From: Pseudomonadota bacterium
GTDB lineage: Bacteria > Pseudomonadota > Gammaproteobacteria > Burkholderiales > Rhodocyclaceae
Assembly: GCA_018240785.1 (NCBI GenBank)
Contig: JAFEFC010000003.1
Span: forward strand, 1-64,000
Direction: 5' to 3'
DNA length: 64,000 nt
The position numbers and the translations under genes were made by a program. The notes beneath the pieces are model-generated. The model was not told the DNA's origin, ran no database searches, and saw nothing but the letters and a program-made list of their open reading frames with translations. Shown here piece after piece: positions 27,412 through 36,177 of this stretch. How positions within the stretch are numbered: the stretch's first letter is position 1; every line of letters starts with the position of its first letter.

Positions 27412-28266
27412 TCAACCCTTGCGATTCTTGATTTCCTGCTCGAGTTCGGCAAAGCCTGGCCGCTCGGTCGAATACAGCACCTTGCGCCCGAACTCGACGG
27501 CCACCTGCGGCGCGTAGCCGTTCATGCTGGCCAGCAGCACCACCTTCACGCACTGGTAGATCTTGCTGCCCTCTTCCACCCGCTGCTCGAGCTGGCTGGC
27601 AACCGGGCTGACGAAGCCGTAGGCGAGCAGGATGCCGAGGAAGGTGCCGACCAGCGCGCCACCGATCATCTTGCCCAGCACCGCCGGCGGTTGCCCGACC
27701 GAGCCCATCACGTTCACCACCCCCATCACAGCAACGACGATACCGAATGCCGGCACCGAGTCGGCAAGCTTCGACACCAGATGCGGTGCGGTGTGCGCCT
27801 CGTGGTGATGGGTCTCGATCTCGATGTCCATCAGGTTCTCGATCTCGAAGGCGTTGAGGTTGCCGCCCACCATCATGCGCAGGTAATCCGTCAGGAACTC
27901 GACGACGTGGTGGTCCGCGGTCACAGAGGGGTACTTGGAAAAGATCGGACTGGAGTCCGGGTTCTCGATGTCGTTCTCGATAGACATCAGGCCTTCCTTG
28001 CGCACCTTGGCCAGGATCTCGAACAGCATCGACAGCAGGTCGACATAGAGCGCCTTGGTATAGGGCGAACCCTTCAGCGCCATCGGCAGCGCACTCACCG
28101 TCGCCTTGAGGGCCTTGGGCCCGTTGCTTGCGACGAAACCCCCGACCATCAGACCGAAGATGGCGAGGTATTCCATCGGCACCCACAGAGCCCCCAGGCT
28201 GCCGTGCACCGCATAGGTGCCGACCGACGCAGCGAGGATGATGACGTAGCCAATGATCAGGAACAC
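27412..28266 (-). CDS. motA: Flagellar motor stator protein MotA
   Basis: A 284-residue inner-membrane protein with four predicted transmembrane helices, two near the N-terminus (about 2-20 and 33-48) and two at about 168-190 and 200-220. The cytoplasmic loop contains R89 and E97 (KVRKEGLMSIE), matching the charged residues that contact FliG in E. coli MotA, and DSVPAFGIV has the conserved proline of helix 3. It forms the proton channel with MotB. It is separated from flhC by a terminator, so it probably starts its own FlhDC-dependent transcript through the chemotaxis genes. Confidence 0.95.
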   Translation of the reverse strand: MFLIIGYVIILAASVGTYAVHGSLGALWVPMEYLAIFGLMVGGFVASNGPKALKATVSALPMALKGSPYTKALYVDLLSMLFEILAKVRKEGLMSIENDIENPDSSPIFSKYPSVTADHHVVEFLTDYLRMMVGGNLNAFEIENLMDIEIETHHHEAHTAPHLVSKLADSVPAFGIVVAVMGVVNVMGSVGQPPAVLGKMIGGALVGTFLGILLAYGFVSPVASQLEQRVEEGSKIYQCVKVVLLASMNGYAPQVAVEFGRKVLYSTERPGFAELEQEIKNRKG

Positions 28267-28365
28267 CGTTCACTCCAACCATGACCCCGGGGATGGGGGC
28301 CGCAGCAGCTTAACGTCGCGCCACAGGAAAACTTGAACGCCGCGGCCGAGCCGGACTTCGCAAGC

Positions 28366-28396
28366 AAAACGGGCTGTCCGCTTCGCGGACAGCCCG
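28366..28396 (-). terminator. Rho-independent terminator after flhDC
   Basis: CGGGCTGTCCGC (28370-28381) and GCGGACAGCCCG (28385-28396) form a perfect twelve-pair stem with a three-base loop. On the minus strand it is followed by TTTTGC. It lies 24 bases after the flhC stop and separates flhDC from motA. Confidence 0.85.
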
Positions 28397-28419
28397 TCGG
28401 GAGCGGGCCGAAGCGAGGA

Positions 28420-28983
28420 CTAGCCCGCGGTGAGGGCGCGCGCCTTGCGGACCGCGGGCCTGGTCGACGTCCGGCTCGACTTGCCGGCACGCGACGGCAT
28501 GTTGCACAGGCCGCACACGAAGGCGTGCGTCGGGTCATAGGCGTGAGCCACATAGTGCCCACCGCAGGTCGTACAGGCGGCGAGCTGCAGCAAGTCGGCA
28601 TCGAAGAAGCGCACCAGGGTCCAGGCGCGCGTCAGGCTGAGGATGGGCTCCATGCCCTCGGACTCGATATGATCGAGGTAAAGGTGATAAGCCTTGATGA
28701 TCGCATCGAGACCGCCGACGGCGGCACGCTGGGTGAAAAAGCGATGCAGCCCCATGAACAGCGAGGAATGGACGTTGGGCTGCCAGCTCATGAACCAGTC
28801 GGTGGAGAACGGCAGCATGCCCTTCGGGGGCGACGCGCCGCGAACCTCCTTGTAGATCTTGAGCAGCTTCTCGCGGCTCAGGCGGGTCTCGACCTCCAGC
28901 ATCTGCATGCGGGCGCCCAACTGGACCATCTCCACCGCGCGACGGATGTCGTCCGCCTCGTCGATGACGCGCTTGTTCTTCAT
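28420..28983 (-). CDS. flhC: Flagellar master regulator subunit FlhC
   Basis: A 187-residue zinc protein. C137, C140, C157 and C160 (CTTCGG and CGLC) form the zinc site typical of FlhC. The N-terminus has the family helices around RLSREKLLKIYKEVRG. With FlhD it forms the FlhD4C2 activator of class II flagellar promoters. ATG 28983 was chosen for family fit; the arginine-rich upstream extension overlaps flhD. It follows flhD by ten bases and is closed by the terminator at 28366-28396. Confidence 0.94.
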   Translation of the reverse strand: MKNKRVIDEADDIRRAVEMVQLGARMQMLEVETRLSREKLLKIYKEVRGASPPKGMLPFSTDWFMSWQPNVHSSLFMGLHRFFTQRAAVGGLDAIIKAYHLYLDHIESEGMEPILSLTRAWTLVRFFDADLLQLAACTTCGGHYVAHAYDPTHAFVCGLCNMPSRAGKSSRTSTRPAVRKARALTAG

Positions 28984-28993
28984 CTTCGGCTCC

Positions 28994-29311
28994 TCAGGCC
29001 GCCTCTTCTGCCGCCTTGCCCGCCGCGATGATCGCGGCATGCAGGCTGGCCGTGGCGGTGTTCCGTCCCTCGCCGCTCATCAGCCGGGCGAGCTCCGCGT
29101 CGTCGAAGCGGAAGCACGGCATCAGCATCTGGTTGCTGGCCAGCTTGACCAGCCTGGCGGCAGACAGGTCGCAGATCAGATCGGCAAACTTTTCACCGAT
29201 GCCCAACCGATAGAGTGCGGTCGCACGATCGCTGCGCAACATCTGCTGGGCGAGCATCAGATAGGCAAGGTTCAGCTCCCGGATCTCGGCCTGGTAATCG
29301 GGGCGGCTCAT
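28994..29311 (-). CDS. flhD: Flagellar master regulator subunit FlhD
   Basis: A 105-residue partner of FlhC, recognised by IRELNLAYLMLAQQMLRSDR and AARLVKLASNQMLMPCFRF. Length is close to the usual 105-115. ATG 29311 is preceded by GGGAGC and gives the family start; the longer frame adds about 30 residues without similarity. First gene of the flhDC pair, downstream of a gap that probably holds its promoter, and next to a HDOD-REC-GGDEF signalling gene on the same strand. Confidence 0.93.
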   Translation of the reverse strand: MSRPDYQAEIRELNLAYLMLAQQMLRSDRATALYRLGIGEKFADLICDLSAARLVKLASNQMLMPCFRFDDAELARLMSGEGRNTATASLHAAIIAAGKAAEEAA

Positions 29312-29362
29312 GAAATTCTGCTCCCGCTCAGGGGTAATCGGTTCGAAAGCTAAAGTAATTTC

Positions 29363-29379
29363 TAACTTACGGCAAGTTA
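29363..29379 (-). promoter_or_regulatory. Inverted repeat upstream of flhD
   Basis: TAACTT (29363-29368) and AAGTTA (29374-29379) are a perfect six-base inverted repeat with a five-base spacer, in an AT-rich patch 52 bases before the flhD start. The place is right for a promoter or activator site of the flagellar master operon. No clear sigma70 pair could be fixed here, and the binding protein is unknown. Confidence 0.3.
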
Positions 29380-29452
29380 CAAAGTCACGCGCGCACGACA
29401 TGCGTCGCGCCCATGCAACATGAAACCAACGGAAGGGGAAACCGGCAGCCGT

Positions 29453-31447
29453 TCAGCCGCCTGCTGATTCGCGCTGAAGCGCGCAAACGCGATTGCGTCC
29501 GCGCTGCTTGCAAAGATACGCTCCACGATCCGCGCACTTGATCAAGGCATCGAGGCTGCTCGTGCGCTCGTCGCGCATCGCGACGCCGATGCTGACCGTG
29601 ATCTTCAGTTGGGGCCCGCCCGTCTCGATCGTGAGCGCCTCGACCGCTAGCCGCAGGCGCTCGCCGCAGCGCAGGGCCGCGCCAAGTTCGGTGTCGGGGC
29701 AGATGACGAGAAATTCGTCGCCACCGGTCCGGCAGATGACATCCTGCGCGCGCAGCACCGAACGCAGCGCATCGCCCGCCTGGCGCAACACCATGTCTCC
29801 GACATCGTGCCCGTGGCTGTCGTTGATCGGCTTGAGGCCGTCCAGATCGATGATCATCACCGACAGCGGGCGCTGGTTGCGCGTGACCGCAATCCATTCC
29901 TGCTGCAGCCGGTCGAGCGCATAGCGCCGGTTCGGAAAGCCGGTGAGCGCATCGGTCATCGCGACTTCCTCGAGCCGCCGATTGCTGATCGCCAGTTCGG
30001 CCGCGAAATGCCGCAACTCCTCGCGCTCGCGCTCGAGTTCGGCCTGCAGCCCGACCATGCGCCGCGCCGAGCGCAGGCGCGAGCCCAGCACGATCGGCCG
30101 GAAAGGACGGGCGACGAAATCGTCCGCCCCGGCGTCGAGCACCGTTGCGAGCAGGGCGTCGTCCTCGGCGGGAATCAGCATGAGCATGTAGATGGCACGC
30201 CCCAGGCGCGTCTCGCGCAGCGACCGCACCACGTCGATGCCGGCGACGTTCCCGAGCCGCCAGTCGATCAGCATCATGTGCGGCTGCAGGTCGACCGCTG
30301 CCTCGATGCCCTGGCGTCCGCCGTCGGCTTCGAACACCGCAAGGCCGTCGCGTTCGAGGACCCGCCGCAGGCGTTGCCGCTCTGCCGCATCTGAGGCCAG
30401 CACGAGCACGCGCAGGCGCTCTGCCTGCGCGTCGGAGTCGCCCTTTTCGTCGGCCGGGGCGGTCTCGACTGCGGCGGCGAGCGACTGGGCAGCGGCCGCG
30501 TCGACCTGCGGTTCGCTCGCACCGTGCTCGCCGAAACCCGCGAGCGTCTCGAACCGCGGCATGGCATGCGTCTCGAACTGCAGCAGGCGGCCCCATTCGA
30601 TCCACTCGCTCGCGACCCGATCGCAGGCCGCCACGAAGTACTCGCGCGAAACACCGAGCCTCGCTGCAAGCCTGAGCATCGCAGGCATCAGCGCGGCATG
30701 CTCGCTTGCGTCGGCAAGACAGATCCGCGCCACCGCGCGTGAGAGCACGAGCGACTGCACCAGCATCTGCTCACGGCCTTTCTCGCCATCGGCCGCAAAC
30801 TGCGGCTGCTCGAATTGCCGCACCGCGCGCGACACGATGTCGGGCAGCCCCCAGTCGATCAACATCGCTTCGCCAAGGGCGCAGTGGTCGAGCGCAAACG
30901 CCTCCTGCTCGAGATCGACCTGGCGCATGCCGGGAGAACGGTCGGCGACGGCGAGGATGCGGGTAAACTCCACCGGATAAACGGTTGCGAGGGCCAGTTC
31001 GCCGATGCGGGCGAGAAGCCCGACGCTGAAGGCCTCGTCGGCGGCGATCGCTCGCACGTGGCGCGCGAGCGCCTGCATCGCCAGCGCCATCAGCAGCGAG
31101 GAGGACCAGTAACGGACATAGTCGAAGCCCGCGCACGCGCCCTTGCGGTAATTGGACAACAGCGAGAAGCCCAGGGCCATGGTGCGCACGGCCGGCAGGC
31201 CGAGCACCATCAGCGCTTCCTGAACCGAGACGATGGCGCGTCGCTCGTTGGCGATCACGCCATTGGCCGCCTTGATGAGCCGCCCGACGAAGGCAGGGTC
31301 GCCCTTGATCACGCGCGACAGTTCCGCCATCGACACGTCCTCGGACTGAGTCAGGCGGATGATCGCAAGCGCCACGCCACGCGGCGAGGGCAGCTCCCCC
31401 GTCCCCTTGAGCTGCGCGAAGCGTCTGATGTCTATTTTTTTGGTCAT
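29453..31447 (-). CDS. HDOD-receiver-GGDEF signalling protein (putative diguanylate cyclase)
   Basis: A 664-residue cytoplasmic protein of three modules: an HDOD domain (about 18-240), a receiver (about 345-465) with D395 in LIDWRLGN at the phosphorylation position, and a GGDEF domain (about 495-655). The active site GGDEF (575-579) is intact, and RAQD five residues before it is a complete inhibitory I-site, so it should make cyclic di-GMP with product control. It is transcribed toward flhD, 141 bases away, suggesting a role in the switch between motility and surface life. The receiver and HDOD inputs and partners are unknown. ATG 31447 removes a 17-residue non-family leader. Confidence 0.85.
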   Translation of the reverse strand: MTKKIDIRRFAQLKGTGELPSPRGVALAIIRLTQSEDVSMAELSRVIKGDPAFVGRLIKAANGVIANERRAIVSVQEALMVLGLPAVRTMALGFSLLSNYRKGACAGFDYVRYWSSSLLMALAMQALARHVRAIAADEAFSVGLLARIGELALATVYPVEFTRILAVADRSPGMRQVDLEQEAFALDHCALGEAMLIDWGLPDIVSRAVRQFEQPQFAADGEKGREQMLVQSLVLSRAVARICLADASEHAALMPAMLRLAARLGVSREYFVAACDRVASEWIEWGRLLQFETHAMPRFETLAGFGEHGASEPQVDAAAAQSLAAAVETAPADEKGDSDAQAERLRVLVLASDAAERQRLRRVLERDGLAVFEADGGRQGIEAAVDLQPHMMLIDWRLGNVAGIDVVRSLRETRLGRAIYMLMLIPAEDDALLATVLDAGADDFVARPFRPIVLGSRLRSARRMVGLQAELEREREELRHFAAELAISNRRLEEVAMTDALTGFPNRRYALDRLQQEWIAVTRNQRPLSVMIIDLDGLKPINDSHGHDVGDMVLRQAGDALRSVLRAQDVICRTGGDEFLVICPDTELGAALRCGERLRLAVEALTIETGGPQLKITVSIGVAMRDERTSSLDALIKCADRGAYLCKQRGRNRVCALQRESAGG

Positions 31448-31588
31448 TGGACGGAATTCACGGCGGATTGACAGGGCTATCTGCATGGCCACCGCCACGG
31501 CTGACGCTGAAGGTCACAGGTAAACGGCCGGCGGGGCCCGCACTTTAGCGCGCAGCCCCACATCCTGCCAGCCAGGGCCGATCCGGGC

Positions 31589-31594
31589 TAAAAT
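31589..31594 (+). promoter_or_regulatory. Candidate -10 element for the Nudix gene
   Basis: TAAAAT stands 28 bases before the Nudix start codon, a position and sequence often seen in this group. No good -35 is visible at normal spacing. Confidence 0.35.
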
Positions 31595-31622
31595 CCGAGG
31601 TTGTTCCTTCCGCCCTGCTCCG

Positions 31623-32177
31623 ATGAAGTTCTGTTCAAACTGTGGCGCGCACGTCCATATCCGCATCCCCAGCGGCGACTCGCTGCCGCGCCACGTCTGC
31701 GACCAATGCGGGACGATTCATTATCAGAATCCCAAGCTGGTGGTCGGTGCGCTGGCCGAATGGGGCGACCGCATCCTGCTGTGTCGGCGCGCGATCGAGC
31801 CGCGCTACGGCACGTGGACGTTGCCGGCCGGGTTCATGGAAAACGAGGAAAGCACCGCGGAAGCCGCCGCCCGCGAAACCCTGGAAGAAGCCTGCGCACG
31901 CATCGAGATCGGGCACATGTACACCCTGATCGACGTGCCGCACATCAGCCAGGTGCACATCATCTATCGCGCGCGCCTGCTCGATCTTGACTTCCGCCCC
32001 GGCGAGGAATCCCTCGAAGTCGCGCTGTTCGAGGAAAAGGACATCCCCTGGGAGGAGATCGCCTTCCGCACGATCGCCCTCACGCTGCAGCACTACTTCG
32101 AAGACCGCCGCAAGGGCCGATGGCCGTTCCACAGCCTGGTGGTCGGGGCACCGCCGGTGGCTGAGGTGCGCTCCTGA
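31623..32177 (+). CDS. Nudix hydrolase with N-terminal zinc ribbon (NudC/YfcD-like)
   Basis: A 184-residue protein with a zinc ribbon (C4, C7, C26, C29) followed by a Nudix domain. The Nudix box runs from G70 with E76, R84, E85, E88 and E89 in place; the usual glycine near its end is cysteine (C91). Such ribbon-Nudix proteins hydrolyse nucleoside diphosphate derivatives such as NADH or ADP-ribose, but this one is shorter than NudC and lacks its C-terminal specificity region, so the substrate is open. It lies divergent from the signalling gene and 76 bases before rsxA. Confidence 0.85.
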   Translation: MKFCSNCGAHVHIRIPSGDSLPRHVCDQCGTIHYQNPKLVVGALAEWGDRILLCRRAIEPRYGTWTLPAGFMENEESTAEAAARETLEEACARIEIGHMYTLIDVPHISQVHIIYRARLLDLDFRPGEESLEVALFEEKDIPWEEIAFRTIALTLQHYFEDRRKGRWPFHSLVVGAPPVAEVRS

Positions 32178-32196
32178 TCCTGCGGCGGCATCAGGC

Positions 32197-32226
32197 TTGA
32201 TGCCCTCCTCGGGGGAAGCGGATAAT
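32197..32226 (+). promoter_or_regulatory. Putative sigma70 promoter of the rsx operon
   Basis: TTGATG at 32197-32202 and GATAAT at 32221-32226 are 18 bases apart, each close to consensus. The start would fall near 32233, about 20 bases before the rsxA ATG. This would let the rsx operon be transcribed apart from the Nudix gene. Confidence 0.55.
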
Positions 32227-32253
32227 CCGGACCTTAATTCAAGCCTGCGAATC

Positions 32254-32838
32254 ATGAGCAGCTATCTATTCGTCGTTCTCGGCGCGGTTCTGGTGAACAA
32301 CGTCGTCCTGGTGCGCATCCTCGGCCTGTGCCCGTTCATGGGCGTGTCGAAAAAGCTCGAGACCGCAATCGGCATGGGTGCCGCCACCACCTTCGTGCTG
32401 ACGGTGGCATCGGGCAGCAGTTACCTGATCGACCACTACCTGCTGCAGCCCTTCGACCTCGCCTACCTGCGCACGCTGGCCTTCATCGTCGTCATCGCGG
32501 CCATCGTGCAGATGACCGAGCTGGTGATCCAGAAGACCAGCCCCGTGCTGCATCAGGTGCTCGGGATCTATCTGCCGCTGATCACGACCAACTGTGCGGT
32601 GCTTGGCGTGCCGCTGCTCAACGTCGGGCTCAAGCACAACCTGCTCGAATCCCTGCTGTTCGGCTTTGGCTCTTCGGTGGGCTTCACGCTCGCGCTGGTG
32701 CTGTTCGCCGGCATCCGCGAGCGGCTCGAGGGTGCGGACGTGCCAGCGCCGTTCAAGGGCACCGCGATCGCGATGATCACAGCCGGCTTCATGAGCCTGG
32801 CCTTCATGGGCTTTGCCGGGCTGGACCGCTTCCACTGA
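32254..32838 (+). CDS. rsxA: Rsx/Rnf electron transport complex subunit A
   Basis: A 194-residue membrane protein with six predicted helices. The N-terminal [20 protein letters not shown] and [17 protein letters not shown] contain the conserved cysteines that in RnfA/NqrE form part of a membrane iron-sulphur site. The complex couples ferredoxin and NAD redox chemistry to ion movement, and in enterobacteria also keeps SoxR reduced. First of six rsx genes in the order A, B, C, D, G, E. Confidence 0.96.
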   Translation: MSSYLFVVLGAVLVNNVVLVRILGLCPFMGVSKKLETAIGMGAATTFVLTVASGSSYLIDHYLLQPFDLAYLRTLAFIVVIAAIVQMTELVIQKTSPVLHQVLGIYLPLITTNCAVLGVPLLNVGLKHNLLESLLFGFGSSVGFTLALVLFAGIRERLEGADVPAPFKGTAIAMITAGFMSLAFMGFAGLDRFH

Positions 32839-32906
32839 CCGGGGCGGGCCGACAGCGCCCGCGGCTTTGCGCGCCCTCACCCACAAACGACACCAAGAGC
32901 CTTCGC

Positions 32907-33458
32907 ATGCTTTCAGCCCTGCTCGTTATGACCGGCATCGCCATCGTGCTTGGCGCGGCCCTGGGTTATGCCGCGATCCGCTTCAAGGTCGAGGGCGATC
33001 CGCTGGTCGAGAAGATCGACGCCATCCTGCCACAGACCCAGTGCGGCCAGTGCGGCTACCCGGGGTGCAAGCCCTATGCCGAGGCGATCGCCCAGGGCGC
33101 GGCCGAGATCAACCAGTGCCCGCCCGGTGGCGAGGAAGGCATCCGCAAGCTGGCCGACCTGCTGGGGCGCGAGTTCAAGCCGCTGTCCGAGGAGCATGGC
33201 GTCGAGAAGCCCAAGTCCGTCGCGGTGATCGACGAGCAGACCTGCATCGGCTGCACGCTGTGCATCCAGGCCTGCCCGGTCGATGCCATCGTCGGCGCGG
33301 CCAAGCAGATGCACACCGTGGTCGACAAGCTCTGCACCGGCTGCGAACTGTGCGTTGCGCCCTGCCCGGTGGACTGCATCACGATGACGCCCATCCCCGA
33401 GACCGTGGAAAACTGGAAATGGAAATACCCCGTCGTCGAGCTCAGGAGGGTGGCGTGA
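32907..33458 (+). CDS. rsxB: Rsx/Rnf electron transport complex subunit B (ferredoxin-like)
   Basis: A 183-residue iron-sulphur protein. An N-terminal membrane anchor (about 4-25) is followed by a 4Fe-4S motif of the Fe-S family (C46, C49, C54, C71) and two ferredoxin clusters, [14 protein letters not shown] and [14 protein letters not shown]. It relays electrons from ferredoxin into the complex. The stop overlaps the start of rsxC by one base (TGATG). Length is close to the 190 residues of E. coli RsxB. Confidence 0.96.
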   Translation: MLSALLVMTGIAIVLGAALGYAAIRFKVEGDPLVEKIDAILPQTQCGQCGYPGCKPYAEAIAQGAAEINQCPPGGEEGIRKLADLLGREFKPLSEEHGVEKPKSVAVIDEQTCIGCTLCIQACPVDAIVGAAKQMHTVVDKLCTGCELCVAPCPVDCITMTPIPETVENWKWKYPVVELRRVA

Positions 33459-35164
33459 TGCGCTCGCTCTTCCGCTTCCACGGCGGCGTCAAGCCGGCAA
33501 CGAACAAGGCGGCTTCGACCTCCGAGCCCATCGTCAAGGCGCCGCTGCCCCGGCGCCTCGTCGTGCCCCTGCACCAGAGCATAGGCGGAACGCCGCATCC
33601 GCTGGTGCGCGCAGGCCAGCGGGTGCTGAAGGGCGAGCTCATCGGCGCGGCTGACGGCAACGTGTCGTCCGCCGTCCACGCGCCCACCTCCGGCCTCGTC
33701 ACGGCCGTCGAGCCCGCCCTGATGGCACACCCCTCCGGCCTGACGATGCTGTCGGTGATCATCGAGCCCGATGGCGAGGAGCGCTGGGCCGAGCTCGATC
33801 GCCTCAACTACAAGAGCACGCCGCCTGACGAACTGCGCGATTTCGTGCGTGACGCCGGCATCGTCGGGCTGGGCGGTGCGGTCTTCCCGACCCATCTGAA
33901 GATGAACCCGGGGCGGGAAGGCAGGACACGCACCCTGGTGCTGAACGGCGCCGAATGCGAACCCTTCATCACCTGCGACGACATGCTGATGCGCGAGCGC
34001 GCCGCCGGCATCGTCAAGGGCACTGCGATCCTGCGCCACCTGCTGCAGGCCGATGAGGTGCTGATCGGCATCGAGGACAACAAGCCGGAAGCGGTCGCGG
34101 CCATGCAGACCGCCGTTCGTGCGGAAGGCGAGTCGATGGAGGTGGTGGCGATCCCCACCCGCTATCCGGCCGGCGGCGCGAAGCAGTTGATTCGCGTGCT
34201 TACCGGCATCGAGGTGCCGCACGGCCGTCGCTCGACCGATTTCGGCGTGCAGTGCTTCAACGTCGGCACCGCCTACGCCGTGTTCGAGGCGCTCACCTGC
34301 GGCCATCCGCTGATCTCACGCATCGTCACCGTCGCCGGCAACGTCGACCGGCCGCGCAACTACGAGGTCCTCATCGGCACGCCGATGAGCGATGTCGTGC
34401 GGCTCTCCGGTCAGCGCACCGACACCACCCGCTACCTGATGGGCGGCCCGATGATGGGCATGCGCATGCCCGGCTTCGACGTGCCCGTCGTCAAGGCCAC
34501 CAACTGCATCCTGGTGGCGAGCGACGCCCTCTTCCCGCCGCCGCCGCCCGAGCAGGCCTGCATCCGCTGCGGCGAGTGCGCGCACGCCTGCCCCGCAGAC
34601 CTGCAGCCGTTCGAGCTTTACTGGTTCAGCCGCGCGAAGAACTTCGGCAAGGCGCAGGAATATCACCTGTTCGATTGCATCGAATGCGGCTGCTGCGCCT
34701 ACGTGTGTCCCTCGCACATCCCGCTGGTCGACTACTACCGCTTCTCCAAGAGCGAGATCTGGGCGCGCGAGCGCGACAAGTCCGCATCGGATCAGGCGCG
34801 CGAGCGCTTCGAGTTCCGCAATTTCCGCCAGGAGCGCGAGAAGGAGGAGAAGGCAGCCAAGCTCGCCGCGAAGGCAGCCGAAACACGCGCCAAGCTCGCA
34901 ACCGAACCGGCGGTCGATGGAGCTGCGGCGACGCCCGCCGCCGATGCTGCCGAAGACCCAAAGAAAGCGCTGATCGCCGCCGCGCTGGCACGTGCGCAGG
35001 CACAGAGGGCCGCAGCGCAGCCGAAGAACACGGAAAACCTGAGTGCCGAAACGCAGGCCGAGATCGCACAGATCGAGGCCCGCCGGCGCACGGCCGGCAG
35101 CGCACCAGCCGCCGACCCCGCGCCCGCGGGGACCGCCGCGTCGGCGCCGGATACCCAGCCCTGA
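33458..35164 (+). CDS. rsxC: Rsx/Rnf electron transport complex subunit C
   Basis: A 568-residue peripheral subunit that binds FMN and NADH and two 4Fe-4S clusters (CIRCGECAHACP and CIECGCCAYVCP). The N-terminal FHGGVKPATNK and the glycine-rich GIVGLGGAVFPTHLKM are family marks. After the clusters there is a charged, alanine/lysine/glutamate-rich tail (about 455-568), much shorter than the repeat-rich tail of E. coli RsxC. ATG 33458 has a strong CAGGAGGG site upstream and overlaps rsxB by one base. Confidence 0.96.
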   Translation: MRSLFRFHGGVKPATNKAASTSEPIVKAPLPRRLVVPLHQSIGGTPHPLVRAGQRVLKGELIGAADGNVSSAVHAPTSGLVTAVEPALMAHPSGLTMLSVIIEPDGEERWAELDRLNYKSTPPDELRDFVRDAGIVGLGGAVFPTHLKMNPGREGRTRTLVLNGAECEPFITCDDMLMRERAAGIVKGTAILRHLLQADEVLIGIEDNKPEAVAAMQTAVRAEGESMEVVAIPTRYPAGGAKQLIRVLTGIEVPHGRRSTDFGVQCFNVGTAYAVFEALTCGHPLISRIVTVAGNVDRPRNYEVLIGTPMSDVVRLSGQRTDTTRYLMGGPMMGMRMPGFDVPVVKATNCILVASDALFPPPPPEQACIRCGECAHACPADLQPFELYWFSRAKNFGKAQEYHLFDCIECGCCAYVCPSHIPLVDYYRFSKSEIWARERDKSASDQARERFEFRNFRQEREKEEKAAKLAAKAAETRAKLATEPAVDGAAATPAADAAEDPKKALIAAALARAQAQRAAAQPKNTENLSAETQAEIAQIEARRRTAGSAPAADPAPAGTAASAPDTQP

Positions 35165-35172
35165 GCGTCAAG

Positions 35173-36177
35173 ATGATTCACTCCCCGTACATCCGCAAGC
35201 CGGCCAGCGTGCAGCGCGTCATGGGCACGGTGCTGGTCGCGCTGCTGCCCGGCCTCGCCGCCTACGTCTGGCAGTTCGGCGCCGGCATCCTCGTCAACCT
35301 TGCGCTCGGCAGCGTGGCGGCGATCGCCATCGAGGCGCTCGTGATGCGCTTGCGCAAGCGGCCGGTGGCGCTCGCCGTCGGCGACCTGTCGGCGGTCGTC
35401 ACTGCCTGGCTGGTGGTGCTGAGCATCCCGCCCATCGTGCCGTGGTGGATCACGCTGCTGGCGGTGATCATTTCCATCGGCGCGGCGAAACACCTCTACG
35501 GCGGCCTCGGCCAGAACCCGTTCAATCCCGCGATGGTGGCCTTCTGCGCGCTGATCGTGGCCTACCCGGCGCTGATGTCGCAGTGGCCTGGCGCGGGCCA
35601 GCTCGACTTCGCCGCGCAACTGGACCTCATCCTGGGCGGCGCACGCCAGCCGGACGGCATCACCGCGGCAACGGCGCTCGATGCGCTGCGCACCGGCATG
35701 CGCAGCGGCGCCAGCGTCGGCACGGTGTTTTCCGGCAACAGCGCCTTCGGCATGGCGGGCGGCAGGGGCTGGGAATGGGTCGCAGCCGGTTACGCACTGG
35801 GCGGGCTGATCCTGCTCGGCACCCGCGTCATCACCTGGCATCTGCCGGCCGCGTTCATCGCCATGCTGGCCGTCGTGTCGGGCCTCTTCTGGCTGATCGA
35901 TCCGACTCAACACGCGTCGCCGCTGTTCCATCTGGCAAGCGGCGGCGCGATGCTGGCAGCCTTCTTCATCGTCACCGACCCGGTGTCGGGCGCGACCACG
36001 CCACGCGGCAAGCTGATCTTCGCCGCTGGCATCGCCCTCATCGCCTGGCTGATCCGCAGCTTCGGCGCCTACCCAGATGGAATTGCCTTCGGCGTGCTGC
36101 TGATGAACATCTGCGTACCGCTGATCGACATGAAGACCCAGCCGCCGGTTTTCGGCCATCGCGGAGGACACTCATGA
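35173..36177 (+). CDS. rsxD: Rsx/Rnf electron transport complex subunit D
   Basis: A 334-residue membrane subunit with about nine to ten hydrophobic helices, carrying covalently bound FMN in the family. The expected flavinylation site lies in DGITAATALDALRTG, with T167 as the acceptor; the usual (S/T)GAT is TAAT here, so the glycine is alanine. A second motif, DPVSGATTPRG, at about 269-279 fits the consensus better but falls in a loop that is usually cytoplasmic. The stop overlaps the rsxG start (ATGA). Confidence 0.94.
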   Translation: MIHSPYIRKPASVQRVMGTVLVALLPGLAAYVWQFGAGILVNLALGSVAAIAIEALVMRLRKRPVALAVGDLSAVVTAWLVVLSIPPIVPWWITLLAVIISIGAAKHLYGGLGQNPFNPAMVAFCALIVAYPALMSQWPGAGQLDFAAQLDLILGGARQPDGITAATALDALRTGMRSGASVGTVFSGNSAFGMAGGRGWEWVAAGYALGGLILLGTRVITWHLPAAFIAMLAVVSGLFWLIDPTQHASPLFHLASGGAMLAAFFIVTDPVSGATTPRGKLIFAAGIALIAWLIRSFGAYPDGIAFGVLLMNICVPLIDMKTQPPVFGHRGGHS

